Shown: positions 35,165-44,910, counted from the first letter of the stretch. The stretch is 64,000 nt of DNA from Candidatus Saccharimonadales bacterium (GCA_039928925.1 JBDSSF010000001.1:62001-126000); one strand, 5' to 3'. Translations and numbers: made by a program. Notes: generated from the sequence alone by a model not told the origin.

Positions 35165-35253
35165 TTCGGGCTTAAATATATTACTTCTCGTCTATCATTA
35201 TACTTTCAAACGATCACCCAGAAGGGTGTTTTTTATTTTGCTAGAAAACAGTC

Positions 35254-35259
35254 TATAAT
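35254..35259 (+). promoter_or_regulatory. -10 box of sbcB (leaderless)
   Basis: TATAAT ends 7 nt before the ATG at 35267. Confidence 0.65.
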
Positions 35260-35266
35260 AGATATA

Positions 35267-36703
35267 ATGCCTAAAACATTCTTTTTTTATGACCTTGAAA
35301 CAAGTGGGCTAAGCGCCCAGAGTGACCGCATAATGCAATTTGCCGGTATACGAACGGATATGGACCTTCAGCCTATAGGTGAGCCATACAACGTCCTCGT
35401 ACGACTTAATGATGACACACTCCCAAGTCCCGAAGCTTTGATGGTGACAGGCATTACACCCCAGCAGACAGTTAGTGACGGTTATAGCGAGGCTGAGTTT
35501 GCTCGTATCCTCGTCGATGAGATATTTACACCCGATACTATCACTGTTGGATTTAATAGTATTAGATTTGATGATGAGTTTATTCGCCACCTCTTTTGGC
35601 GTACATTCCAAGATCCATATGAGTGGGCCTGGAAAGATGGCCGCTCAAGATGGGACCTTCTTGATGTTGTTCGTATCACAAGAGCGCTTCGACCTGAGGG
35701 CATCAAGTGGCCGGTTGTTGATGGTAAGGCAGTTAATAGGCTTGAACATATTACAAAAGAAAACGGTATTGTTCATGCGAAGGCACATGATGCACTCAGT
35801 GACGTTGAGGCTTTGATTGATGTGACGCGTCTTATTAAAGATAAACAGCCACAACTTTATAATTATCTTCTTGATATGCGTGATAAGAAAAAAGTGCAGC
35901 AGCTCATTAATCTTGACGATAAAAAACCATTTGTCTATACAAGTGGACGACTCGACGCGGAGCATGAAAAGACAACCGTCGCATTTCCGCTAACAAGCAG
36001 CAAGAATGGTAACGTAGTTGTTTATGATCTTCGCTATGATCCAGCGCTGTTTATAAATCTTTCGTCCGATGAGCTAGCAAAAAAACTCTATGCATCATGG
36101 GAAGAGCGAAAGTCTGAGGACTTTGTGCCTCTTCCGGTCAAAGAACTACAATATAACCGCACACCCGCAGTTGCACCGCTCGGTGTTTTGGAATCATGTG
36201 ATGGCTGGAATAAGATACATCTTACAAAAGATATAATTGAGAGTCATAAATCCGCGCTCGTATCAGCACCTCACTTTGCTGAAAATATTCGTAGCTTATT
36301 TGAAAATAGGGCAGAATTTAAAAAATCAAAGGATGCCGAGGCGCAACTCTATGATGGCTTTGTCGCAGATCGTGACAGACTGAGAATTGAAACTGTTCGA
36401 AATGCCGATGAGCGAACACTTGCAGATTTTAATCCTGAGTTTACGGATGAGAGATTACCGACACTTCTTATGCACTACAAAGCTCGTAATTATCCCCGTT
36501 CACTAAGTGAAGAGGAATCACGCGCATGGGAGCAGTGGCGAACCGAGAGAATAAAGTCCCAGCTTCCATCATTTATGAAGTCGCTTCATAAACTTGCCGC
36601 AACAGAACTTGATGACGGAAAGCAGTACGTTATGCAGGAAATGCAACTATGGCTTGAAAGCATTGCACCAACTGATACATCAGACCAAGACAGCGAAGAC
36701 TAG
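35267..36703 (+). CDS. sbcB: exodeoxyribonuclease I
   Basis: A 478-residue 3'-5' single-strand DNA exonuclease for repair and recombination. The DEDDh active site is visible: 'FYDLETSGL' (D and E), 'FNSIRFDDEFIRHLFWR' (D), and 'HDALSDVEALI' (H and D). The middle SH3-like and C-terminal helical regions match the length of E. coli ExoI (475 residues). Its stop overlaps that of the convergent small membrane protein gene. Confidence 0.94.
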   Translation: MPKTFFFYDLETSGLSAQSDRIMQFAGIRTDMDLQPIGEPYNVLVRLNDDTLPSPEALMVTGITPQQTVSDGYSEAEFARILVDEIFTPDTITVGFNSIRFDDEFIRHLFWRTFQDPYEWAWKDGRSRWDLLDVVRITRALRPEGIKWPVVDGKAVNRLEHITKENGIVHAKAHDALSDVEALIDVTRLIKDKQPQLYNYLLDMRDKKKVQQLINLDDKKPFVYTSGRLDAEHEKTTVAFPLTSSKNGNVVVYDLRYDPALFINLSSDELAKKLYASWEERKSEDFVPLPVKELQYNRTPAVAPLGVLESCDGWNKIHLTKDIIESHKSALVSAPHFAENIRSLFENRAEFKKSKDAEAQLYDGFVADRDRLRIETVRNADERTLADFNPEFTDERLPTLLMHYKARNYPRSLSEEESRAWEQWRTERIKSQLPSFMKSLHKLAATELDDGKQYVMQEMQLWLESIAPTDTSDQDSED

Positions 36704-36990
36704 ATTTGGCTGTAACGGTGACGAGGCATTCGCTTCTTCGTAGCAAGATGGTGCTTGGTAAGACGTCGAAATGACAAATTACGGATAAGACCAAAGGCTG
36801 CAAATCGCAAAAGAATGAGCCACATAATAACCGCAATGATGAGAAGCATCAAACCTGAAGGAACGGCGTAGCTTGTTCCTGGGACAGCACCAACGAGAAG
36901 AAAGAAAAGAAGTGAGGTCAGAATTCCAGAATTCCCAAGAAGCAGCACAACAAGTACGACTATGAGCACGGAAATGATAGTTTTTCGCAT
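36700..36990 (-). CDS. small membrane protein, two or three helices
   Basis: A 96-residue protein with hydrophobic segments at about 4-35 and 42-65, followed by a very basic C-terminus (RNLSFRRLTKHHLATKKRMPRHR) that should lie in the cytoplasm. I chose the ATG at 36990 because AAAGG lies 7 nt upstream; a GTG at 36996 is the alternative. A TGC-TATATT sequence near 37030 could be its promoter. Function unknown. Confidence 0.75.
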   Translation of the reverse strand: MRKTIISVLIVVLVVLLLGNSGILTSLLFFLLVGAVPGTSYAVPSGLMLLIIAVIMWLILLRFAAFGLIRNLSFRRLTKHHLATKKRMPRHRYSQI

Positions 36991-37098
36991 TGACACACCT
37001 TTTTTATCTTTTGACTTCCTCCGAATATAGCAGCCAGATTACCCTCATGCAACGATAAGCAAGATAGAATAGCAGTCTTACGTAAAAGGGTCTAAAAA

Positions 37099-37107
37099 TG
37101 ATATAAT
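37099..37107 (+). promoter_or_regulatory. extended -10 promoter of uvrA (leaderless)
   Basis: TGA-TATAAT ends 7 nt before the ATG at 37115. Confidence 0.7.
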
Positions 37108-37114
37108 TATTGGG

Positions 37115-39928
37115 ATGTCTGAGGTGATTAAAGTTCGCGGAGCACGCGAGCACAATTTGAAAAATATCGATGTAGAAATACCTCGAGATAAGTTAGTTGT
37201 TATCACTGGCCTTTCTGGATCAGGGAAGTCTTCACTTGCCTTTGATACGATTTATGCCGAAGGTCAGCGCCGTTACGTTGAGAGCCTTAGTAGCTATGCA
37301 CGCCAGTTTCTTGGCACGATGGATAAACCAGATGTTGATCAAATTGATGGGCTAAGTCCTGCAATTTCAATTGACCAAAAATCAACAAGCCGAAACCCTC
37401 GTTCGACGGTTGCGACAGTTACTGAAATTTACGACTATCTTCGTCTACTATTCGCTCGTATTGGTGTCCCGCACTGTCCGATAGATGGTAGTGAAGTGCA
37501 GCGCCGTACACCACAGGCCATTATTGATGAAATCTTGAAATATGAGACGGGTATGCGTCTTATGATACTTGCCCCAATCGTTAAAAGTAAGAAGGGTGAG
37601 TTCGCTCATATTCCTGAACAGTATCGACGACTTGGATTCGCTCGTGCTCGAGTTGATGGGGTTGTTTATGCGCTTGATGAATTCCCAGATCTTGAAAAGA
37701 ATTACAAACACGACATTGAAATAATCGTCGATCGTATCGCCATGGGAAGCGATATGAACGGGCGTGTGACACAGTCCGTTGAACAGGCGCTCGAGCTTGC
37801 CTCTGGAATCGTCGAAGTGCTAAAAGTAGATACAGATAAAGTCGATACCTATTCCCAGCGCTATGCATGCGTGAATCATCCTAATGAAGAAATTCCTGAG
37901 CTTGAACCTCGTATTTTTAGTTACAATACTCCCCAGGGTGCATGCCCTGTATGTACTGGACTTGGAAGCCGACTTGAAGTTGATCCTGACCTTGTTTTTA
38001 ATCCTAATCTTACGCTTACGGAAGGGGCTATTCGTCCATATAATCGCGTCAACAGCGACGCATGGTACATGAGGCGGCTTGCTGAGGTGGCAAAATCACA
38101 TAAGTTTAGTCTTAACGTTCCTGCTGGTGAGCTTAGTAAAGATAATTTAGATAAAATTCTTTACGGTACTGGTGATGAAAAATACATGGTTAATCTTGGA
38201 AGTGGCCGAAGCTACGAGTCGGTGTATGAAGGCGTTGTTCCAAATCTTGAAAGACGACATAAAGAAACCGACAGTGAGTTTATGCGAAAAGACATCGAGC
38301 GCTTCATGCGCGAAAGACGATGTAACACATGCAAAGGCGCTCGTCTAAAACCTGTTATTCTAGCGGTGACTGTTCATGGTCTGAGCATTATGGATATTTG
38401 TAATCTCGGTGTCGACGATGCACTCGATTTATTCAAGAATACATTGAAATTAACAGAACAAGAACAATTTATTGCTGAGCAGATCATGAAAGAAATTAAT
38501 GCACGACTTGGATTTATGAGTAATGTCGGTCTTAATTATCTTGAGCTTGCCCGCGCTGCAAATACATTATCTGGTGGTGAGGCCCAGCGTATTCGCCTGG
38601 CAACACAAATTGGATCAGGTCTTCAAGGTGTTCTCTATGTGCTCGACGAACCATCAATTGGTCTTCACCAGCGCGATAATGATCGTCTCATTGGAACATT
38701 AAAGCATCTCCGAGATCTTGGGAATACTGTTCTTGTGGTTGAGCATGATGAAGATACAATTCGTCACGCTGATTACCTTCTTGATATAGGCCCAGGCGCT
38801 GGAGTCGCTGGTGGTGAAGTTGTCGCTGCCGGTACACCGGAAGAAGTGGCAAAGAACCCAGATAGTGTGACAGGACGTTACCTCGCAGGAACTGAAAAAA
38901 TAGATGTTCCAAAAAAGCGTCGTGCCATCCTGCGTGATCGAAAACTAGTTATTCGGGGCGCAAAAGAAAATAATCTTAAGAATATCGATGTTGCGTTTCC
39001 GCTCGGCGTTATGACAGTCGTTAGTGGTGTCAGTGGATCTGGTAAATCAACACTCGTAAACGATATTCTTGCAAAAGAACTTGCAGCTCGTCTTCACAGA
39101 TCACATGAGGTTCCTGGAGCTCACGAAAACATCGAAGGTATTAATCACCTCGATAAAGTAATCATCATCGATCAATCAGCAATCGGCCGTACGCCGCGTT
39201 CTAACCCAGCGACATATACGGGTGTCTTTACGCCAATTCGTGACCTCTTTGCGGCAACGCCGGAGTCTAATATTCGGGGCTACAAATCTGGTCGTTTTAG
39301 CTTTAACGTTAAAGGTGGTCGCTGTGAAAATTGTCAGGGTGATGGAATGATTAAAATTGAAATGCACTTCCTACCAGATGTCTACGTAACCTGTGATGTT
39401 TGTAAAGGAAAACGCTATAACCGCGAAGCGCTTGAGATAAAATTTAAAGGCAAAACAATTAGTGATGTGCTTGAAATGACCGTTGCGCAGTCAGCTGAAT
39501 TCTTTGAAAACGTTCCAGCAATTGCTCGTAAACTAAACACACTTGTTGACGTTGGGCTTGGCTATATTCGTCTTGGACAACCTGCAACGACATTTAGTGG
39601 TGGTGAAGCTCAGCGTATTAAGCTCGCATCAGAACTCTCTAGGCGCGCAACTGGTAAGACACTATATATTCTCGACGAGCCAACGACTGGTCTTCATAGC
39701 GCAGACGTCAAGCGACTACTTGGTATTCTTCAAAAACTAGTTGAAGGTGGTAACAGTATGGTGATTATTGAACACAACCTTGATGTCATCAAATCTGCCG
39801 ATCACGTTATCGACATGGGTCCTGAAGGTGGTCTTGGTGGTGGTATGGTCGTTGCTGAAGGAACGCCTGAAGAAGTGAGCAAAGTTAAAGCATCATTCAC
39901 TGGTAGTTACCTAAAGTCGATGTTGTAA
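37115..39928 (+). CDS. uvrA: excinuclease ABC subunit A
   Basis: The damage-sensing ATPase of nucleotide excision repair. Its 937 residues hold two ABC cassettes: Walker A '[12 protein letters not shown]' near residue 32 and '[12 protein letters not shown]' near residue 645, signatures '[11 protein letters not shown]' and '[11 protein letters not shown]', and Walker B '[11 protein letters not shown]' and '[11 protein letters not shown]'. Zinc fingers are visible at 'CPVC', 'CNTC' and 'CENC...CDVC'. Length is typical. The stop overlaps the next start by 1 nt. Confidence 0.97.
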   Translation: MSEVIKVRGAREHNLKNIDVEIPRDKLVVITGLSGSGKSSLAFDTIYAEGQRRYVESLSSYARQFLGTMDKPDVDQIDGLSPAISIDQKSTSRNPRSTVATVTEIYDYLRLLFARIGVPHCPIDGSEVQRRTPQAIIDEILKYETGMRLMILAPIVKSKKGEFAHIPEQYRRLGFARARVDGVVYALDEFPDLEKNYKHDIEIIVDRIAMGSDMNGRVTQSVEQALELASGIVEVLKVDTDKVDTYSQRYACVNHPNEEIPELEPRIFSYNTPQGACPVCTGLGSRLEVDPDLVFNPNLTLTEGAIRPYNRVNSDAWYMRRLAEVAKSHKFSLNVPAGELSKDNLDKILYGTGDEKYMVNLGSGRSYESVYEGVVPNLERRHKETDSEFMRKDIERFMRERRCNTCKGARLKPVILAVTVHGLSIMDICNLGVDDALDLFKNTLKLTEQEQFIAEQIMKEINARLGFMSNVGLNYLELARAANTLSGGEAQRIRLATQIGSGLQGVLYVLDEPSIGLHQRDNDRLIGTLKHLRDLGNTVLVVEHDEDTIRHADYLLDIGPGAGVAGGEVVAAGTPEEVAKNPDSVTGRYLAGTEKIDVPKKRRAILRDRKLVIRGAKENNLKNIDVAFPLGVMTVVSGVSGSGKSTLVNDILAKELAARLHRSHEVPGAHENIEGINHLDKVIIIDQSAIGRTPRSNPATYTGVFTPIRDLFAATPESNIRGYKSGRFSFNVKGGRCENCQGDGMIKIEMHFLPDVYVTCDVCKGKRYNREALEIKFKGKTISDVLEMTVAQSAEFFENVPAIARKLNTLVDVGLGYIRLGQPATTFSGGEAQRIKLASELSRRATGKTLYILDEPTTGLHSADVKRLLGILQKLVEGGNSMVIIEHNLDVIKSADHVIDMGPEGGLGGGMVVAEGTPEEVSKVKASFTGSYLKSML

Positions 39929-40482
39929 TGAAGCGACTCTTCTTTTATCAGTACGTTAGAAACGTACGAACCGTTGGTGCGGTTGCACCAAGCTCACGGT
40001 TCCTGGCAAAAGCCATGATGAAATCAATAGACTTTGAACAAGCAAAAGTTATTATTGAATATGGTCCTGGTACCGGAGTCTTTACTTCAGAAATTGCAAA
40101 AAATATTCTGCCTGAAACGAAGGTTATTATCATTGAGCAAAATAAAGCATTTCATGAACTGTTAAAGAAAACATATGTAGATCATAAAAATATAATCATA
40201 CTTCATGACTCCGCAGAAAATGTCGAATCAATTCTTAAAAAACACGATATTAAAAAAGTAGACTACATTGTTTCTGGACTTCCATTTGCTGCGCTACCTG
40301 TCGAAGTATCCGATCGGATTCTCACAAGTACTAAAAAGCTTGTTCATAGTCACGGTGTATTCATTACTTTTCAGTACACACTTCTTAAAAAGAATTTCAT
40401 GCACGGCTTCTTTAAAAAGATTATAATCACCCGTGAATATCGAAACGTACCACCAGCCTACGTTTTTACGTGTACAAACTAA
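39928..40482 (+). CDS. SAM-dependent methyltransferase, PmtA-like
   Basis: A 184-residue class I methyltransferase with the SAM loop 'IIEYGPGTGVFTSEI'. The N-terminal 'RTVGAVAPSSRFLAKAM' and the 'IVSGLPFAALP' motif are typical of the phospholipid N-methyltransferase (PmtA) group, and distantly of rRNA dimethylases. The lipid substrate is inferred from the family. Its ATG overlaps the uvrA TAA. It ends 2 nt before the convergent DedA-family gene. Confidence 0.82.
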   Translation: MKRLFFYQYVRNVRTVGAVAPSSRFLAKAMMKSIDFEQAKVIIEYGPGTGVFTSEIAKNILPETKVIIIEQNKAFHELLKKTYVDHKNIIILHDSAENVESILKKHDIKKVDYIVSGLPFAALPVEVSDRILTSTKKLVHSHGVFITFQYTLLKKNFMHGFFKKIIITREYRNVPPAYVFTCTN

Positions 40483-40484
40483 AA

Positions 40485-41177
40485 CTATTTACGACGAAGA
40501 AGAACGTTTACTTGTCGTTTCGTCGCAGCCCAAACGGCGTCACGTTGCTTCTTGTCTTTGAAAAGATGGTAAAGAGCAGGAAGAAGAGACGCGAGGATAA
40601 CAATAAGAATGACTGGAAGAATGACCTTATCGATACTTTCAGGTTTCACGCCCATTTTTTCTAACCAACCACCTGCAAAATAACCAGCATACGTCACGCC
40701 AACTGCCCATAGTCCAGCACCAATCATGTTGAAAGTAAGAAATACTTTGTAACTCATTTTACCAACACCAGCAATAATAGGGGCAAAGGTTCGAACAATT
40801 GGTACGAAGCGGGCAATAATAATAGTCTTGCCACCATGCTTCTCGTAGAACGCTTCTGCGCGCTCCATATTTTCTTGACGGAATAAGATAGAATCTGGAC
40901 GTTTGAAGATCTTTCTTCCTATCCGCCTACCAAATAGGTAGCCAACACTGTCGCCGAGTACAGCGGCAATGAACAGAATCAGTACCATAAGATGAATGTC
41001 AAAGTGGAGAATGCCACCATAGACGAGGAAACCAGCACTAAATAGCACTGTATCACCAGGAAGGAAGAATCCGATAAGAAGACCAGACTCAGCAAAAATA
41101 ATTGCTGCAAGAATAAGGACGACGGCAAGTGGGCCAACGGAGTTTGTCAGTTCGGTGAGGTTAAAGCCAGGTATCAT
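40485..41177 (-). CDS. DedA-family membrane protein
   Basis: A 230-residue VTT/DedA protein, a family of lipid scramblases or undecaprenyl-phosphate flippases. The signature parts are present: 'ESGLLIGFFLPGDTVLFSAG', 'GYLFGRRIGRKIFKR', and the re-entrant 'IARFVPIVRTFAPIIAGVGKM' with essential Arg residues. There are four or five hydrophobic segments and a basic C-terminal tail. It is divergent from rplY, with a 66-nt shared promoter region. Confidence 0.92.
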   Translation of the reverse strand: MIPGFNLTELTNSVGPLAVVLILAAIIFAESGLLIGFFLPGDTVLFSAGFLVYGGILHFDIHLMVLILFIAAVLGDSVGYLFGRRIGRKIFKRPDSILFRQENMERAEAFYEKHGGKTIIIARFVPIVRTFAPIIAGVGKMSYKVFLTFNMIGAGLWAVGVTYAGYFAGGWLEKMGVKPESIDKVILPVILIVILASLLPALYHLFKDKKQRDAVWAATKRQVNVLLRRK

Positions 41178-41208
41178 ATCTCTTATCTTAGCATGATATG
41201 CCCAGAGG

Positions 41209-41217
41209 TGGTATAAT
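41209..41217 (+). promoter_or_regulatory. extended -10 promoter of rplY
   Basis: TGG-TATAAT. Unlike most first genes here, rplY has a true leader with an AGAGGAG ribosome site at 41232-41238. Confidence 0.65.
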
Positions 41218-41243
41218 AGAACACATATTCAAAGAGGAGAAAT

Positions 41244-41933
41244 ATGAACGAAATTACCCTAAAGCTCGATGAACGAATTGTTCAGGGCAAAAAAGTTGCT
41301 AAACTGCGTGCCGATGGTTTTGTGCCAAGTGTTGTTTACGGTGGAAACGCCGAGCCAATGTCGACACAATCACTTGTTGTTGAGACAACAAAAGTAACAC
41401 ATCAAGCTGGTAAACATACACCAGTGCATTTGATGATAAACGGAAAAAATACACTCGCTATCATTAAGAACATCGACATCGATCCAGTTCGACATGAAGT
41501 GCGACACGTAGCCTTCCATACTATTAAGCAAAACGAAAAGATTGTTACTGAAGTGCCAATCCATCTTACTGGTGAAAACGAAAGCCCAGCTGAACGTGCT
41601 GGACTCGTTGTCCTCCAGGCAATTGAGCACGTCGAAATCCGTGCCATTCCTGCAAACCTTCCAGAAGCACTCGAAGTATCTATTCTTGGTCTTACAACAA
41701 CTGAAGATAAGTTAACACTTGCTGACATTAAACTACCTGAGGGTGTTGAGTTTGCAGACCACGAACAAGACGTTGAACTTGTTGTTGCAAACGTTTACGA
41801 GCCAAGTGCCCTTCAAGCTGCAAACGAAGCAGCCGGCGGTACAGCTGAAGACGAGTCAGAAGTTGAAGCAGAAAACGGAAGCGAAGAAGCCGCTCCTGAT
41901 GCTGAAGCAGATACGAAAAAAGAATCTAAATAG
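41244..41933 (+). CDS. rplY: 50S ribosomal protein bL25 (CTC form)
   Basis: A 5S rRNA-binding protein of 229 residues in the long CTC form: an N-terminal L25 beta-barrel ('VAKLRADGFVPSVVYGG'), a second TL5-like domain ('HVEIRAIPANLPEALEVSI'), and an acidic, low-complexity tail of about 40 residues. It has an AGAGGAG site 5 nt before the ATG and is followed by a terminator. Confidence 0.95.
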   Translation: MNEITLKLDERIVQGKKVAKLRADGFVPSVVYGGNAEPMSTQSLVVETTKVTHQAGKHTPVHLMINGKNTLAIIKNIDIDPVRHEVRHVAFHTIKQNEKIVTEVPIHLTGENESPAERAGLVVLQAIEHVEIRAIPANLPEALEVSILGLTTTEDKLTLADIKLPEGVEFADHEQDVELVVANVYEPSALQAANEAAGGTAEDESEVEAENGSEEAAPDAEADTKKESK

Positions 41934-41954
41934 AACTAAAACTAGCTAATAAGA

Positions 41955-41981
41955 GGAGCTGGTATTCCGGCTCCTTTTGTT
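41955..41981 (+). terminator. rplY terminator
   Basis: GGAGC-N10-GCTCC followed by TTTTGTTTT. Confidence 0.75.
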
Positions 41982-41999
41982 TTACTAAAAAGGATATAT

Positions 42000-42305
42000 A
42001 TGAACATTGAAGAATTACAAAAATGGGTTTCTGATGATTGGAAACAACACTCGACCAGTAGCCCATCCGTCGAACTGCAACTACTGTTTATTATGGAAGA
42101 GCTTGGTGAAGTTGCCGAAGCAATCCGTAAAAATAGTGGAGATAAAGATCGAATTCAAAAAGTTACTGATCTTGGATCAGAAATTGCTGACCTGATCGTT
42201 TCGATTACGACGCTTGCGAACCATTTTAATATTAATCTTACCAACGAGATTAAAGGTTTTCAGGATCGGATTGAAGAGCGCCGAACCACAGCGCGATCAG
42301 ACTAA
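42000..42305 (+). CDS. MazG-like nucleotide pyrophosphohydrolase
   Basis: A 101-residue all-alpha NTP pyrophosphohydrolase. The Mg-binding pattern is visible: 'MEELGEVAEAIRK' (EExxE) followed about 25 residues later by 'SEIADLIVSI' (ExxD). It has one MazG domain, as in the house-cleaning dNTPases. It stands alone between two terminators; 'AAGGATATAT' just before the ATG is a fair ribosome site. Confidence 0.88.
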   Translation: MNIEELQKWVSDDWKQHSTSSPSVELQLLFIMEELGEVAEAIRKNSGDKDRIQKVTDLGSEIADLIVSITTLANHFNINLTNEIKGFQDRIEERRTTARSD

Positions 42306-42320
42306 GTATAAAAATAAAAA

Positions 42321-42349
42321 AAACACCTCGTATATATAGAGGTGTTTTC
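42321..42349 (+). terminator. MazG terminator, probably bidirectional
   Basis: AAACACCTC pairs with GAGGTGTTT (42321-42329 and 42339-42347), with A- and T-runs on either side. Confidence 0.8.
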
Positions 42350-42374
42350 ATATAACAAAAAACTTCACTCACGG

Positions 42375-42421
42375 GGAGATTGTTGGTAGGAAAGTAGCCG
42401 GCTGGCATATGCCTCATCTAC
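42375..42421 (+). repeat. 47-nt direct repeat, copy 1
   Basis: This 47-nt core is 41/47 identical to 45339-45385 in the same orientation, without gaps. The match loosely continues on the left through an AACAAAAAAC run. The two copies bracket an accessory block of about 2.9 kb. Copy 1 lies downstream of the minus-strand membrane protein gene. Confidence 0.8.
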
Positions 42422-42425
42422 TATT

Positions 42426-43016
42426 TTAAATAAAAGGAACATCGAAAAAGTAGGCATAAAAAAGCAGAACCAACGAGAATAGCCCGAAAACACAAGATCC
42501 GACCATAGTGTAGGTAACCCACATTTTTGTTGAAGCTTTTTCAGAGTCAACATACTTCGCTTCAATTTCTCCCAACTGAGCAGTTCTTTGAAGAGTCCCG
42601 TCTTTGAATTTTGCATTAACCTCTTTATCGACATTGTGATAAACCTTTGACCATTTATCGTGAAAATGTATCGTTTGAAGATAATCTATTGCTCCGGATA
42701 CTATAGATAATATTTCAATAAATAATATGAAAAGTATGAGCCATTGTTGGTTGGGTGTTAATCTATTCTCAGTCTGTGTAATTACAAATCCTGTAACCGT
42801 AAGAGTCAATGTAGCTAAAAGCGCAAAATGAGATATGAGCTGAACTTGGGCATTATTTGAACGATCACTTTGTCTTTCTAGTAGCTTTTGATTACGATCT
42901 TTAAAGTTTTCATAGGTTTTATTAACCATTTCTACAGCAGCAACAGGTTCGACCTCTAGGTTATTTACTATAAGTTTGATGCTTTCTGTAAATGGAGCAT
43001 CTTTCGATACAGTCAT
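42426..43016 (-). CDS. three-helix membrane protein
   Basis: A 196-residue protein: a cytoplasmic N-terminal part (~65 residues, helical, ending in 'YENFKDRNQKLLERQSDR'), two close transmembrane helices (about 72-90 and 102-122), a ~45-residue charged link, and a third helix near the C-terminus (about 165-190). The 2TM-plus-helical pattern is faintly like SLATT-type membrane effectors, but I would not assign it. The ATG at 43016 comes 1 nt after the stop of a short upstream ORF and has AAAGGA within that ORF. Confidence 0.72.
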   Translation of the reverse strand: MTVSKDAPFTESIKLIVNNLEVEPVAAVEMVNKTYENFKDRNQKLLERQSDRSNNAQVQLISHFALLATLTLTVTGFVITQTENRLTPNQQWLILFILFIEILSIVSGAIDYLQTIHFHDKWSKVYHNVDKEVNAKFKDGTLQRTAQLGEIEAKYVDSEKASTKMWVTYTMVGSCVFGLFSLVLLFYAYFFDVPFI

Positions 43017-43017
43017 T

Positions 43018-43134
43018 CTATTCCTTTGGTGCACTTTCGGGCACGATAGGCTTCGAAATAATGTCCGCAATGCTAACTGGTGTAGTTGTAGCTAAGTTTT
43101 CTGCACCTTTGATTATAGGTTGTATATCAGACAT
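43018..43134 (-). CDS. 38-residue small protein upstream of the membrane protein
   Basis: A short ORF whose stop lies 1 nt before the start of the next gene, so translation is probably coupled. The product (MSDIQPIIKGAENL..., ending PESAPKE) is soluble and alanine/proline-rich. TATACA lies about 16 nt before its ATG and could be a promoter. It may be a leader or a small partner of the membrane protein. Confidence 0.5.
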   Translation of the reverse strand: MSDIQPIIKGAENLATTTPVSIADIISKPIVPESAPKE

Positions 43135-43306
43135 AATTAATACTATTGTATAACAAAAAGTTCGAAGTTCTTCCACTAAGGGGGCTTGAACTTGTAATAA
43201 AAATCTCTGTCTGTTATAAATAATAAGTTCTTCAGCGAGGACATAGTCAAATCGTAAGGAAAACCTTGCGACACTGTTCATTAACAACTTGGAAGAAGGC
43301 TCAATC

Positions 43307-44818
43307 ATGAAGCGGAAATGTTCGGTTGTTTTATGTCTACTGCTAGTGTTTGCATCTTTGTGCTTGCAAAGTACTGCTGCAAACGCGAACAGTGTATTTG
43401 ATGACACGTATGTGAAAACGAATACGCTGTACGCAGGCGACGCTAACTGTGAATTCGAAGACAATATCACAAATACGTGGTCGTCTTACATTACAGACGA
43501 GACGCGCTGGGGAGGTGAAGTAGTTTCAATGACTGAAGATGCAAAGCTTGCTTTCGTTGAAGCTATGGTAGATGGTGACGTATCTGTCAGTCAAGTGTCG
43601 TGGCAGCAAACCTCAACACGAGTGGGAAAATACGTCACGGTCTACTTTTCTGAAGACAAAACCTCATACCTAGATTGGAGTGGGTGGAATAATGCACTGT
43701 CGGTTAAGGGCTATCAGTATGGCTTATTAATAGGCTGCAACTCTGGCATCGATACATTACATCCTACGGTGTATCTATTCTCGACACCAGCCTTCAGCAC
43801 GACCGGAACGCTTTCGCAAAATACGGGAAGTTCCAGTCCGATTGTGACGAATTTCTTCACAAATGCCACTCAAAACCTTCCCACTGGTTATGCCGGTGTG
43901 TCGATTGTTACTCAGCCTTCTGGAACGAAGTACGTTGCTATGGGTGATTCATACAGTTCGGGCGAAGGGTCACTTAACTACGATCTTCCTGGTGGTGACT
44001 GTCATCGTTCGTCTTCAAGTTATCCGTATTACTTGGTAAATAACCAACCTATACCTCTGGCTCCACTTGTGCCTCTTGATTTTGTGGCATGTAGTGGTGC
44101 TATAACAGATGATCTATTCAACTCGAATTCAATCAATACTGCAGAGGATGCTCAGATGAGTCATCTAAAGGCGGACACGGCAGTCGTCACTTTAACGATC
44201 GGAGGTAATGACATCGGATTTACTGATGCGACCAACGCGTGCGCTGACTATACAACTCATTCCGGCTATAGTTGCGCGACAAATAGTTCGCTATCAAGCG
44301 CAATAAGTAGTCGGATGAGTGCATTTGAAGACTCAACAGTACATGTTAATGCTCCTGGGCAAAATAGGCCAATCCACTCCCTATCGAGCGTGTTGTCAGC
44401 GATAGTGACGGCTGCCCCGAATGCAAAAATATACATTGCTGGTTATCCGCATCTGTTCGGTGCATCCACTAGTAACTATGAGTATGACGGTGATGCTCCT
44501 GGTGCGTATAAATGCATTGTTACACATGGCATTGGGCCTGTAGTAGCCTTTGCATATAGCGATGCGCAGTGGCTTAATGATAAAGTCGACGAGTTAAACC
44601 AGATCGTTTCGGATGCAGTTGACAATTTGGCGAACCCTGACGTGTTATATGTCAGTCCGTCCACATTTGATACTCATGGCCTGTGTGATAGTTCATCATC
44701 ATACTTGAATGACATCCATTTTACAGGTTTTAACACTGTGAAATCAGAAAGTCTTCATCCGAATGTCGATGGGATAACTTATGGGTATGGTGTTGCATTT
44801 GAGGCCAAAATTAATTAG
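43307..44818 (+). CDS. secreted SGNH/GDSL esterase or lipase
   Basis: About 503 residues. The signal peptide (MKRKCSVVLCLLLVFASLCLQSTAANA) is followed by an N-terminal domain of ~180 residues that I do not recognise, and then an SGNH hydrolase of the actinobacterial secreted-lipase type: block I 'VAMGDSYSSGEGS' (nucleophile Ser), 'DFVACSGA', block III 'LTIGGNDIGF' (Gly/Asn oxyanion), and block V 'ESLHPNVDGI' (His with 'D/S..HP'). Cysteine pairs in the catalytic domain are consistent with export. AAGAAGG lies before the ATG at 43307. A 15-bp hairpin terminates it. Confidence 0.9.
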   Translation: MKRKCSVVLCLLLVFASLCLQSTAANANSVFDDTYVKTNTLYAGDANCEFEDNITNTWSSYITDETRWGGEVVSMTEDAKLAFVEAMVDGDVSVSQVSWQQTSTRVGKYVTVYFSEDKTSYLDWSGWNNALSVKGYQYGLLIGCNSGIDTLHPTVYLFSTPAFSTTGTLSQNTGSSSPIVTNFFTNATQNLPTGYAGVSIVTQPSGTKYVAMGDSYSSGEGSLNYDLPGGDCHRSSSSYPYYLVNNQPIPLAPLVPLDFVACSGAITDDLFNSNSINTAEDAQMSHLKADTAVVTLTIGGNDIGFTDATNACADYTTHSGYSCATNSSLSSAISSRMSAFEDSTVHVNAPGQNRPIHSLSSVLSAIVTAAPNAKIYIAGYPHLFGASTSNYEYDGDAPGAYKCIVTHGIGPVVAFAYSDAQWLNDKVDELNQIVSDAVDNLANPDVLYVSPSTFDTHGLCDSSSSYLNDIHFTGFNTVKSESLHPNVDGITYGYGVAFEAKIN

Positions 44819-44855
44819 TTTTAGTTAAAGCTATAATGTACTCGCTGAAGAACTA

Positions 44856-44891
44856 GAGGAGCGGTGTTGCAATTCAGCAACACCGCTCCTC
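44856..44891. terminator. strong bidirectional hairpin between convergent genes
   Basis: A 15-bp perfect stem (GAGGAGCGGTGTTGC) with a 6-nt loop, between the SGNH gene and the convergent small membrane protein gene. Confidence 0.8.
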
Positions 44892-44910
44892 GTCAAATCT
44901 ATATTTAGAA

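Larger units (their letters stand above)
34817..35195 (+). repeat. 14-bp perfect inverted repeat enclosing island E
   Basis: ATAGACGAGAAGTA at 34817-34830 is exactly complementary to 35182-35195. It encloses a hairpin (34838-34844/34893-34899 with inner pairs GGAAA/TTTCC and GTTTAT/ATAAAC), a short ORF and a terminator-like hairpin. In RNA this would be a closing helix for a ~380-nt domain; in DNA it could be a cassette boundary. Confidence 0.75.
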
